From assembly GCA_910577105.1 (NCBI GenBank), contig CAJTMB010000026.1:1-47625 (forward strand): a stretch of 47,625 nucleotides of DNA. Direction: 5' to 3'. The notes under the pieces are model-generated. The model did no database searches and was not told the origin of the DNA. It saw only the letters and a list, made by a program, of their open reading frames with translations. Position numbers and translations under genes: made by a program. The DNA is from an uncultured Lachnospiraceae bacterium. Its GTDB lineage: Bacteria > Bacillota > Clostridia > Lachnospirales > Lachnospiraceae. Within the stretch, counting starts at the first letter, position 1; each line of letters starts with the position of its first letter. Shown here one piece after another: positions 40,142 through 47,625 of this stretch.

Positions 40142-42043
40142 ATGAAAAAAATGACACCGGACCAATTGAGAGAATCTTACATCGGATACATGAAAAAAAC
40201 AGGAGCCAGTCAGGTGCCTTCTGCAAGTCTGCTGCCGGAAAATGACCCTTCTACGCTGTTTACGGGAAGCGGAATGCAGCCGATGGTTCCTTATCTGCTG
40301 GGAGAAATCCACCCAATCGGGAATGAGATAACGGATATTCAAAAGTGTATAAGAACAGTGGACATTGAAGAAGTAGGTGATGCGTCTCATTTGACTTTTT
40401 TTGAAATGATAGGCCGCTGGGAATTTAGGGCAAATGAAAATGACTATAAAAGAAAGCAGATTGAAGCTATTTGGAATTGGCAGATAAAGGAATTGGGAAT
40501 TGACCCCAAAAGACTGTATATCAGTGCGTTTAAAGGAAGTGAAGAACTGAATATCGAGAGGGATACGGAGACCATCCGACTCTGGTCAGAGAAATTTAAA
40601 GCCGTTGGCATCGAGCCTGTTGTGGAAGAGGAACCATACAAATACGGGACGTCCAGAGGCGGCAGAATATTTTTGTACGGTGAAAAAGAGAACTGGTGGA
40701 GCCGGGTGGGAAGTCCTTTGGATATGCCTGTTGGGGAGCCGGGCGGACCGGATAGTGAAATGTTTTTTGATTTGGAACCTGATGGGGATTCTTTGGACCA
40801 TCCTGCTTCAGACAGTGGGAGATTTTTGGAAATCGGCAACAATGTGTTCATGTGTTACAAAAAAGAAAAGTCCGGATTTGTAAAAATGAAAAATCCGAAT
40901 ATTGATTATGGCGGCGGGCTTGAAAGAATTGCAACTGCTCTGAGTGGTGGCAGGGATATTTATAACACGGCATTCTTCTTGAATGTCAGGCAAAAGTTGG
41001 AAGAATTAAGCGGTAAAGCATATAGAAACAATTTGAAGTCATTTAGAATCATTTTAGACCATGTGCGGGCTGCAACATTTTTGATTCATGACGGAGCGGA
41101 GCCTTCCAACAGCGACGCCGGATATGTAACCAGAAGACTGTTAAGAAGAGCAATTCGTGCAGGCAGAAAAATCGGAATACATGGAAACTTCGTAGAAAAA
41201 CTGGCTGAGGTTTATATTGACGAAGCAACAGCATATGAAGATTTTATTGCAAACAAGAAGAAGGTTTTGGAAATTATTAACAAGGAAGAAACGTTATTTT
41301 GCAAAACCTTGCAGCAGGGAGAAGCAGAAATCGAGAAGCATCTTAAGAATAAAGGAAGCGTAACGGGAGCAGAAGCATTTTATTTTTATGAAACCTATGG
41401 CTTTCCGCTTGAACTGACAGAAGAATTTTTGGCTGAAAAAGGATACAGTATGGAGGAAAAAGAGGCATATGCGGAGGCGGCAAGGCGGCATGCCGAAATG
41501 AGCCGGACGGCATCTGCCGGAAAATTTAAAGGCGGTCTGGCTGATTCATCAGTGGAAACCACGATGCTTCATACGGCAGCACATTTGCTGCTTGCAGGCT
41601 TGCGGAAGGTGCTTGGCGGCCATGTGATACAAAAGGGAAGTAATATTACTGCGGAAAGATTGCGCTTTGACTTTAACCATGATGAAAAACTTACGCCAAA
41701 GCAGTTATCGGAGGTTGAAAAGTTTGTAAATGATGCCATTGCCTCCAAAGCGGTTGTTTCTTTTTCAGAGATGCCTAAAACAGAGGCAAAAGAGAGCGGT
41801 GTCAGTGGGAACTTCTGGGACAGGTATCCAGATATTGTAAAGGTATATACAATTCAGGACGCAGAGGGAAAAATCTGGAGCAGGGAAGTCTGTGGAGGTC
41901 CCCATGTAGAAAACACGGAATGTCTGGGAAAATTCAGGATTGTAAAAGAACAGTCTTCTTCTTCCGGCGTCCGAAGAATAAAAGCAGTGATTGACAAAAA
42001 CTTTGCAGATTGTGAAAAAAGCTTGCCTGTAACGTCATATTGA
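40142..42043 (+). CDS. alaS: Short alanyl-tRNA synthetase lacking the C-Ala domain
   Basis: Charges tRNA-Ala with alanine. The 633 residues contain the class II catalytic domain (motif-2-like FFEMIGRWEF; motif-3-like GGGLERI), the tRNA-recognition helical domain, and a complete editing domain with zinc-type ligands H477 and H481 (HTAAH) and C584/H588 (CGGPH). Typical bacterial AlaRS is about 870-880 residues; the C-terminal oligomerisation (C-Ala) part is missing. ATG 40142 has GAGGAGAG upstream; the open frame reaches back into the terminator. Whether this is the only AlaRS or a second copy cannot be told from the window. Confidence 0.9.
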   Translation: MKKMTPDQLRESYIGYMKKTGASQVPSASLLPENDPSTLFTGSGMQPMVPYLLGEIHPIGNEITDIQKCIRTVDIEEVGDASHLTFFEMIGRWEFRANENDYKRKQIEAIWNWQIKELGIDPKRLYISAFKGSEELNIERDTETIRLWSEKFKAVGIEPVVEEEPYKYGTSRGGRIFLYGEKENWWSRVGSPLDMPVGEPGGPDSEMFFDLEPDGDSLDHPASDSGRFLEIGNNVFMCYKKEKSGFVKMKNPNIDYGGGLERIATALSGGRDIYNTAFFLNVRQKLEELSGKAYRNNLKSFRIILDHVRAATFLIHDGAEPSNSDAGYVTRRLLRRAIRAGRKIGIHGNFVEKLAEVYIDEATAYEDFIANKKKVLEIINKEETLFCKTLQQGEAEIEKHLKNKGSVTGAEAFYFYETYGFPLELTEEFLAEKGYSMEEKEAYAEAARRHAEMSRTASAGKFKGGLADSSVETTMLHTAAHLLLAGLRKVLGGHVIQKGSNITAERLRFDFNHDEKLTPKQLSEVEKFVNDAIASKAVVSFSEMPKTEAKESGVSGNFWDRYPDIVKVYTIQDAEGKIWSREVCGGPHVENTECLGKFRIVKEQSSSSGVRRIKAVIDKNFADCEKSLPVTSY

Positions 42044-42096
42044 GATATAATGTTTGCAGTATCGATGTGATTATGACAGTAAGAGAGGGATTGCTT

Positions 42097-42504
42097 ATGT
42101 CTTCTAAAACAGATACCGAAGTCATTATAGGGGGAAAGATATTTACCCTCAGCGGATATGAGAGCGAAGAATACTTACAGAAGGTGGCATCGTATATCAA
42201 TAACAAATTGGACGAGTACGGCAAAATCGAAAGCTTCAGAAGACAGCCACTGGATACGCAGTCGGTTTTAATGCAGTTAAACATAGCGGATGATTATTTT
42301 AAATGCAAAAAGCAGATAAGCCTGTTGGAAGAAGAGCAGCAGTCAAAGGAAAAAGAGCTTTACGATTTAAAACACGAGTTGATTGCCGCACAGATAAAGC
42401 TGGAGTCCACGGAAAAGCGTGTGAAAGAACTGCAGATGGACATAAATGAAAATGCCAAAAAGATAGTTCGTCTGGAAACAGAGTTAAAGGAATACAAAAA
42501 ATAA
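42097..42504 (+). CDS. zapA: Cell division protein ZapA
   Basis: A 135-residue protein that bundles FtsZ filaments at the division ring. The N-terminal ZapA fold reads TEVIIGGKIFTLSGYESEEY and continues to a C-terminal coiled coil (~70-135) rich in Glu, Lys and Leu. Family proteins are usually shorter (~85-110); the extra length is in the coiled coil. ATG 42097 has AGAGGGA upstream. It begins an apparent operon with the U32 peptidase (23 bp downstream) and the SEDS-PBP fusion. Confidence 0.85.
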   Translation: MSSKTDTEVIIGGKIFTLSGYESEEYLQKVASYINNKLDEYGKIESFRRQPLDTQSVLMQLNIADDYFKCKKQISLLEEEQQSKEKELYDLKHELIAAQIKLESTEKRVKELQMDINENAKKIVRLETELKEYKK

Positions 42505-42527
42505 GAAAGGGCGCTGTCCGGAAACGG

Positions 42528-44825
42528 ATGGCGTTGTTTGATTTTATGGAAGGAAAAAAGGTGGAATTACTTGCTCCGGCAGGAAACTACGAAAGTTTTC
42601 TGGGCGCTGTACGCGCAGGAGCGGATGCAGTGTATCTGGGCGGTGAAAAATTCAGCGCAAGGGCCTATGCGGACAATTTCTCCGAAGAGGAAATCTGCAG
42701 GGCTATCTCTTATGCCCATGTTTTCGGGAAAAAAGTATATTTGACGGTCAATACGCTGATAAAGGAATCGGAGATGGAGGATTTAATTCCGTTTCTGGAG
42801 CCGTTTTATCTTGCCGGGCTGGATGGCGTTATCGTGCAGGATATCGGCGCCCTTTTAGCCATAAAGGAGGCTTTCCCGGAAATGGAACTCCACGCCAGCA
42901 CCCAGATGACCATAACGGGCAGCTATGGGGCAAGGATGCTTAAGGAGCTGGGAGTGGTGAGGGTTGTGCCGGCAAGGGAGCTTTCCCTTGCGGAGATAGA
43001 AAGCCTTGGACGGGAAACCGGTTTGGAAACAGAAGCTTTTATCCATGGCGCAATGTGTTACTGCTATTCGGGGCAGTGTCTGTTCAGCAGCATATTGGGG
43101 AGCAGGAGCGGAAACCGGGGAAGGTGCGCCCAGCCGTGCCGCCTGCCGTACAGAATTTTTGGGGAAGGAAAGCCGGGTGCGGAACAGTATCCCCTCAGCC
43201 TAAAGGATATGTGTACCGTCTCTTTTTTGCCAAAACTGATTGAAGCAGGCATTTCTTCCTTTAAAATAGAGGGCAGGATGAAAAAGCCGGAATATGCTGC
43301 GGGAGTGACGGCAATTTACAGAAAATACATTGATTTGTATTATGAAAAGGGCGCTGCCGCCTATGCCGTAAAAGAGGAAGATTTGAAACAGCTTTCCTCC
43401 CTGTATATCCGCACGGGCATACAGGAGGGGTATTATTTCAGGCATAACGGAGCAGAAATGGTAACTTTGGACTCCCCTGCTTATACGGGAAGCGATGAAC
43501 ACCTTTTATCGGCCATCAGAAAAAAGTATATAGATAAGCCTTTAAAGAAAAAGCTGCGTATGAAGGCTGTTTTCAGCGAAGGAGAAAATGCTGTTCTTAT
43601 TTTGTCCTGTGAAGCAGACTCTCCATTGCAGGGAAAAACAGAGTGCCGCTCGGTGACAGTTTACGGGGAAAAGGTGGTTTTGGCAGGAAAGCAGCCCGTA
43701 ACGGAAGAAAATATAAGAAACGGTCTGATGAAACTGGGAAGTACCCCTTTTTATGCAGAAGCGGCGGATATGGAGATAAGACTTGACGCAGGTGTTTTTT
43801 ATCCGTTAAAGGCAATCAATGAATTGCGCCGTAAAGGGGTGGAGATGCTTCTTAAAGTTTTGGGACATGAAAGAACCCTAAAAAAGGCGGGGGAAACAGT
43901 TCGAAGACAGAATGCTGACGAAAATGGAACGGACAGTACGAAAAGAGCAGGGGCGTCATACGGAAAGCAGGATGCGGATGCAGGAAGGAAAGATACGGCA
44001 TATAACGTGCTCGTCAGTACAAGAAAGCAGCTGGAGGCAGTCATGGAAACGAACATGCCGGTGGAAAGCATCTGTCTGGAATCCGATATGCAGGGACTTT
44101 CCGTAGGCCTTTTGGAAGAGTGCCGAAAGCGGGCGGCGAAAAACGGAAAGACTCGTTTCCTGATAGCGCTGCCTTATATCGTGCGCCAAAAGGACATGGA
44201 AGAACTGGAAGCCTTGTATCCTCTTATGGTAAAGGCGGACGGCTGCCTGGTGCGCAATCTGGAATCCCTCCAATGGCTGAGAAAGCAGGGATATGAGGGG
44301 GAGAAAAGACTGGATGCGGGACTCTACTGCTTTAACAGGCATACCATGGACTTTTTTGCGGGAGTGGCGGACTGCTGCTGCCTTCCTTATGAGTTGAACA
44401 GGAAGGAAGGCAGGAGACTTCTGGAAAACGCCTCCGGAAAAACGGAACAGGTGGTATATGGGCGGATTCCGCTGATGATTACGGCAAACTGTGTTGCAAG
44501 AACAGCGGGAAAATGCTTACAGTCTTCGCAGGCAAAGGAAGAAAAATCAGGATTTTTCCTGCAGGACCGTTATAAAAAGCAGTTCCCTGTATCCGTGCAT
44601 TGCCGGTACTGTTATAATGTCATTTATAATTCGGTTCCGTTGTCCTTACATGAAAAAGTTCTGAAAAAGGAAATCCCGTGCGCCATGAGGCTGTGTTTTA
44701 CAACAGAATCGGGAAAGGAGACCGAAAGCATACTGCGGTTTTTTGAAAAAAGATTAGAGGGAGTGGAGGAACATCCTCCCTATGCGGAATATACTCTTGG
44801 GCATGAAAAGAGGGGAGTGGAATAG
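42528..44825 (+). CDS. U32-family peptidase / tRNA-hydroxylation-type protein, long form
   Basis: A 765-residue protein. The N-terminal TIM-barrel part (~10-280) starts VELLAPAGNYE, with the U32 signature at residues 169-187 (EAFIHGAMCYCYSGQCLFS) and further cysteines in GRCAQPCRLPY. Such cysteines hold an Fe-S cluster in the TrhP/RlhA branch, which uses prephenate to hydroxylate RNA; older annotations say collagenase. The C-terminal part (DUF3656-like, ~290-765) is typical of Firmicute long forms. ATG 42528 has only a weak ribosome site, so the start is uncertain by a few codons. It sits between zapA and the SEDS-PBP gene. Confidence 0.85.
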   Translation: MALFDFMEGKKVELLAPAGNYESFLGAVRAGADAVYLGGEKFSARAYADNFSEEEICRAISYAHVFGKKVYLTVNTLIKESEMEDLIPFLEPFYLAGLDGVIVQDIGALLAIKEAFPEMELHASTQMTITGSYGARMLKELGVVRVVPARELSLAEIESLGRETGLETEAFIHGAMCYCYSGQCLFSSILGSRSGNRGRCAQPCRLPYRIFGEGKPGAEQYPLSLKDMCTVSFLPKLIEAGISSFKIEGRMKKPEYAAGVTAIYRKYIDLYYEKGAAAYAVKEEDLKQLSSLYIRTGIQEGYYFRHNGAEMVTLDSPAYTGSDEHLLSAIRKKYIDKPLKKKLRMKAVFSEGENAVLILSCEADSPLQGKTECRSVTVYGEKVVLAGKQPVTEENIRNGLMKLGSTPFYAEAADMEIRLDAGVFYPLKAINELRRKGVEMLLKVLGHERTLKKAGETVRRQNADENGTDSTKRAGASYGKQDADAGRKDTAYNVLVSTRKQLEAVMETNMPVESICLESDMQGLSVGLLEECRKRAAKNGKTRFLIALPYIVRQKDMEELEALYPLMVKADGCLVRNLESLQWLRKQGYEGEKRLDAGLYCFNRHTMDFFAGVADCCCLPYELNRKEGRRLLENASGKTEQVVYGRIPLMITANCVARTAGKCLQSSQAKEEKSGFFLQDRYKKQFPVSVHCRYCYNVIYNSVPLSLHEKVLKKEIPCAMRLCFTTESGKETESILRFFEKRLEGVEEHPPYAEYTLGHEKRGVE

Positions 44826-44832
44826 AAAAATC

Positions 44833-47535
44833 ATGCAGGAATATTTTATAGAATTGTCCAAATACCTGATTGCCATATGCATGTCCGTTTATACACTGGA
44901 ATGCTTTCTGGCATTGCGCTTAAGGGAGGAAAAGAAAAAAAGTGGTGTTTATGCCGTTCAGGAAATTTTGCTGTTTGTTATACAGCTCTTCTGTTTTGCG
45001 GTTTTATATTTAAAAAGCGGTGATGCAAATTATTTGTTTTTCTATGCGTTTGTGCAGTTACTTCTTGTTGCCGCCGTATTTCTGGCAAGGATGCTTTATG
45101 AGAAAATAAACCGCGCTTTGCTCAACAATATGTGTATGCTGTTGGGAATCAGTTTTGTGATGTTATCCAGGCTTTCCCTGCAAAAGTCCGTAAGGCAGCT
45201 TGTCATTGCGGCGTTTGCCATGGTAATCGGGCTGGCTGTTCCCGCCCTGATGCAGCATGTAAGCTTTCTTCCAAAACTGAAATGGCTGTATGCGGCATTG
45301 GGGCTTTCGGTCCTTACTGCCGTGTTTGTGTTAGGGGACATTACCCGCGGCTCCAAGCTTTCTTTTTCGGTTGGGGGGATTGCGTTTCAGCCCTCTGAAT
45401 TTGTAAAAATCCTTTTTGTCTTTTTCCTTGCGGCCATGCTGTACGAAAATACATCTTTCAGGCAGATTGTGCTTACCTCTGTCCTGGCAGCCGGGCATGT
45501 CGTTATTTTGGTGGCCTCCAAGGACCTTGGCGGGGCGGTCATCTTTTTTGTGACGTATATATTTTTTGTTTTTATGGCGACGGGCAGTTACTGGTATCTG
45601 TTAATTGGTCTGGCGGCAGGATGCGGGGGCGCTGTGGGCGCCTACCATCTTTTTGACCATGTGCGGATTCGGGTACTTGCCTGGCAGGACCCGTTTGCCT
45701 ATATTGACAATCAGGGTTTTCAGATTTCCCAGTCGCTGTTTGCCATAGGCAGCGGAAACTGGTTCGGCCTGGGACTTTTCGGCGGTACGCCGGGGGATAT
45801 TCCGCAGGTAGAAACCGATTTCATTTTTTCGGCTGTCTGCGAAGAGCTCGGCATTGTATGCGGTGTCTGTATTATTTTAATCTGCGTAAGCTGTTTTATG
45901 GGCATGATGCAGGTTGGAATGCGTCAAAAAGACAGATTTTATAAGCTGACAGCCCTTGGATTCGGGGTTATGTATATTTTTCAGGTGTTTCTGACCATAG
46001 GGGGAGGCATCAAGTTTATCCCGCTGACAGGAGTTACGCTGCCGCTTCTAAGTTATGGAGGAAGTTCTGTTCTGGCTACCGTTCTGCTGTTTTTTATTGT
46101 GGAAGCCATATCGGTTAAAAAGGTGAATGCAAAAAGCGAGCGGTACGGGGTGAAGGTGGTGTATTCTTTTGTACTGTTGTTTCTGGGAATGATTGGCTAT
46201 CTGGTGTATTTTGCCGTTACAAATGAACAGGAGTTAATCAACAACAGCTATAATTCAAGGCAGGAAATGCTGAATATGCAAAATTACAGGGGAAATATCT
46301 ACGCTTCCGGGGGAGAACTGCTGGCAGAGACAAGACTTTTGGCGGACGGCTCGGAGGAGCGGATGTATCCTTACGGGGAAGTTTTTTCCCATGTGGTCGG
46401 TTTTTCCACGCAGGGTAGGACGGGCATCGAGGCGCAGGTTAATTATTACCTGATTAACTCTAACCTGCCTCTTCCGGAAAAAATTGCAAACGATGTCGCG
46501 GGGGTAAAAAATCCCGGTGACAATGTGTATACCACCCTTGATGTTGCGTTACAGGAGGCGGCGTTTAAGGCCCTTGACAATTACACGGGAGCCATTATTG
46601 TCACGGAGCCTTCCACGGGAAGGATTCTTGCCATGGTTTCCACGCCGGGCTTTGATTCCAACGAAATTGCGGATATCTGGGAGGATTTGGTGGAGGATAA
46701 GGAAAGCAGCGTGCTGGTAAACAGGGCTTCCCAGGGTCTGTATCCTCCCGGTTCCACGTTTAAAATTGTGACTGCGCTGGAGTATATCAGGGAAAATCCC
46801 GATACCTGGCAGGATTATTCCTTTACCTGTCCCGGATATTACGAAGAGAACGGAAACCGGATACGCTGTTACCATGGCATAAGCCACGGGAAAGTGGATT
46901 TGACAGAGTCGTTTGCAAAATCCTGCAACGCTTCCTTTGCCAATATAGGGATGAAGCTTGATGAAGACATGCTGCAGGATACGCTGGAAAAACTGCTTTT
47001 TAATAAAAATCTTCCGGTCAGCTTTCTTTCCGCAAAGAGCAGCGCCCTGTACTGGGATGAAATTTCTTCGGCTGATATGATGCAGACGGTTATCGGACAG
47101 GGGAAAACCCAGATAACGCCCCTGCATCTGAATATGATTACAGCGGCAGTTGCCAACGACGGTATTATGATGAAACCGTATCTCATTGACCACGTGGAAA
47201 ATGCCAACGGAAGCATTGTGAAAACATTTGGTGTATCCGCAATGGCAAAGGTGATGACAGAGGAAGAGGCGCAGATTCTTACAGAACTTATGACGTCGGT
47301 AGTCGAGGAAGGAACCGCAACCAGAATTTCCGGTCTGTCCTATACGGTTGCAGGCAAAACCGGTTCTGCTGAGTACGGCAATGTAAAAGGGGAAAGCCAT
47401 GCCTGGTTTACCGGCTTTGCACCTGCCGAAAACCCGCAAATCTGCGTTACCATCATTCTGGAAGGCGCCGGCAGCGGCGGTGACTATGCAGTCCCCATGG
47501 CAAAAAGGGTGTTTAACGCATGGTTTAACAGATAG
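44833..47535 (+). CDS. SEDS (FtsW/RodA) - penicillin-binding protein fusion
   Basis: A 900-residue protein that joins a SEDS glycosyltransferase to a class B PBP. Residues ~5-430 have about ten membrane helices and the FtsW/RodA/SpoVE motif PLTGVTLPLLSYGGSSVLA. After one more helix (~440-460) the transpeptidase part carries S641-T-F-K644, S697-C-N and K842-T-G. It should therefore both polymerise and cross-link peptidoglycan. Usually these are two proteins (RodA/PBP2, FtsW/FtsI). Start 44833 lies 7 bp after the U32 stop with GGGGAGTGG 12 nt upstream; ATG 44803 and 44782 are alternatives inside the U32 gene. Confidence 0.9.
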   Translation: MQEYFIELSKYLIAICMSVYTLECFLALRLREEKKKSGVYAVQEILLFVIQLFCFAVLYLKSGDANYLFFYAFVQLLLVAAVFLARMLYEKINRALLNNMCMLLGISFVMLSRLSLQKSVRQLVIAAFAMVIGLAVPALMQHVSFLPKLKWLYAALGLSVLTAVFVLGDITRGSKLSFSVGGIAFQPSEFVKILFVFFLAAMLYENTSFRQIVLTSVLAAGHVVILVASKDLGGAVIFFVTYIFFVFMATGSYWYLLIGLAAGCGGAVGAYHLFDHVRIRVLAWQDPFAYIDNQGFQISQSLFAIGSGNWFGLGLFGGTPGDIPQVETDFIFSAVCEELGIVCGVCIILICVSCFMGMMQVGMRQKDRFYKLTALGFGVMYIFQVFLTIGGGIKFIPLTGVTLPLLSYGGSSVLATVLLFFIVEAISVKKVNAKSERYGVKVVYSFVLLFLGMIGYLVYFAVTNEQELINNSYNSRQEMLNMQNYRGNIYASGGELLAETRLLADGSEERMYPYGEVFSHVVGFSTQGRTGIEAQVNYYLINSNLPLPEKIANDVAGVKNPGDNVYTTLDVALQEAAFKALDNYTGAIIVTEPSTGRILAMVSTPGFDSNEIADIWEDLVEDKESSVLVNRASQGLYPPGSTFKIVTALEYIRENPDTWQDYSFTCPGYYEENGNRIRCYHGISHGKVDLTESFAKSCNASFANIGMKLDEDMLQDTLEKLLFNKNLPVSFLSAKSSALYWDEISSADMMQTVIGQGKTQITPLHLNMITAAVANDGIMMKPYLIDHVENANGSIVKTFGVSAMAKVMTEEEAQILTELMTSVVEEGTATRISGLSYTVAGKTGSAEYGNVKGESHAWFTGFAPAENPQICVTIILEGAGSGGDYAVPMAKRVFNAWFNR

Positions 47536-47625
47536 TCCCTGCAAGCAGCGCCCGGCGTGGCATCCCCGGCGTGCATTTGTTCCAACAGGACGCGCTCCCG
47601 CTCGGGTAAAAACGCAGCGGTACGT
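47536..47625. repeat. Partial second copy of the palindromic element
   Basis: Positions 47589-47625 (GACGCGCT...AAAACGCAGCGGTACGT) match 25966-26001 of the 225-bp element with about five substitutions and one indel, in the same orientation. The copy is cut by the window edge, so its stems cannot be checked. Before it, CCCGGCGTG occurs twice (47551, 47565). No gene is seen here. Confidence 0.7.

Overview
The window reads as a chromosomal segment of a low-to-middle GC anaerobic Firmicute, most likely a Lachnospiraceae (Clostridium cluster XIVa) gut bacterium. The grounds are the gene complement (a GGGtGRT protein beside a NifU-like scaffold, a long U32 peptidase, a SEDS-PBP fusion, a T-box-controlled alaS, an AdoMet-domain-less MetH), strong AGGAGG-type ribosome binding sites, and sigma-A promoters with 17-bp spacers. 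No phage, IS element, CRISPR array or plasmid gene was recognised.

Layout. 1-1000: AT-rich and decayed; a minus-strand remnant and a plus-strand gene broken by an in-frame stop. 1046-3046: chemoreceptor, then a hairpin and tRNA-Thr(CGT) with its own promoter and terminator. 3361-4939 (minus): a two-gene ABC importer. 5079-7599: argH and asd. 7636-16335, all plus: a c-di-GMP phosphodiesterase-like protein, a DUF234-type ATPase, topoisomerase III with four C-terminal repeats, a hexapeptide-repeat protein, and the NifU-like/GGGtGRT pair, closed by a strong terminator. 16509-16866: a frameshifted VOC-like gene. 17080-19533: four small membrane proteins (zinc ribbon, divergent Lgt-like, DUF2752, Tyr/Gln-repeat DUF4190-like). 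19625-20926: a PdaA-like deacetylase convergent with a lipoprotein.

21105-27914 is mainly methionine and branched-chain amino acid synthesis (metH, ilvB, ilvN, a second ilvN-like gene, ilvC), interrupted by a perfect 32-bp inverted repeat and a 225-bp nested palindrome. 28070-32771: DedA, a glycosyltransferase and a two-component system. 32751-36950: a LysR regulator divergent from leuCD, then a MATE pump. 37021-38634: ruvAB. 38640-39800: another AT-rich stretch with gene remnants, a small membrane protein and a GNAT acetyltransferase. 39793-42043: T-box leader and a short alaS. 42097-47535: zapA, a U32 peptidase and a SEDS-PBP fusion, an apparent division/envelope operon.

How the genes work together. 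ilvBN, ilvC and leuCD supply steps of valine, isoleucine and leucine synthesis; leuA, leuB, ilvD and ilvE are not here. Asd and MetH belong to the aspartate family, and argH is the last step of arginine synthesis. The least explained items are the palindromic repeat family (one copy at 25890-26114, part of another at the right edge), the GGGtGRT pair and the 17-19.5 kb membrane-protein cluster. All calls come from reading the sequence; no database search was run.
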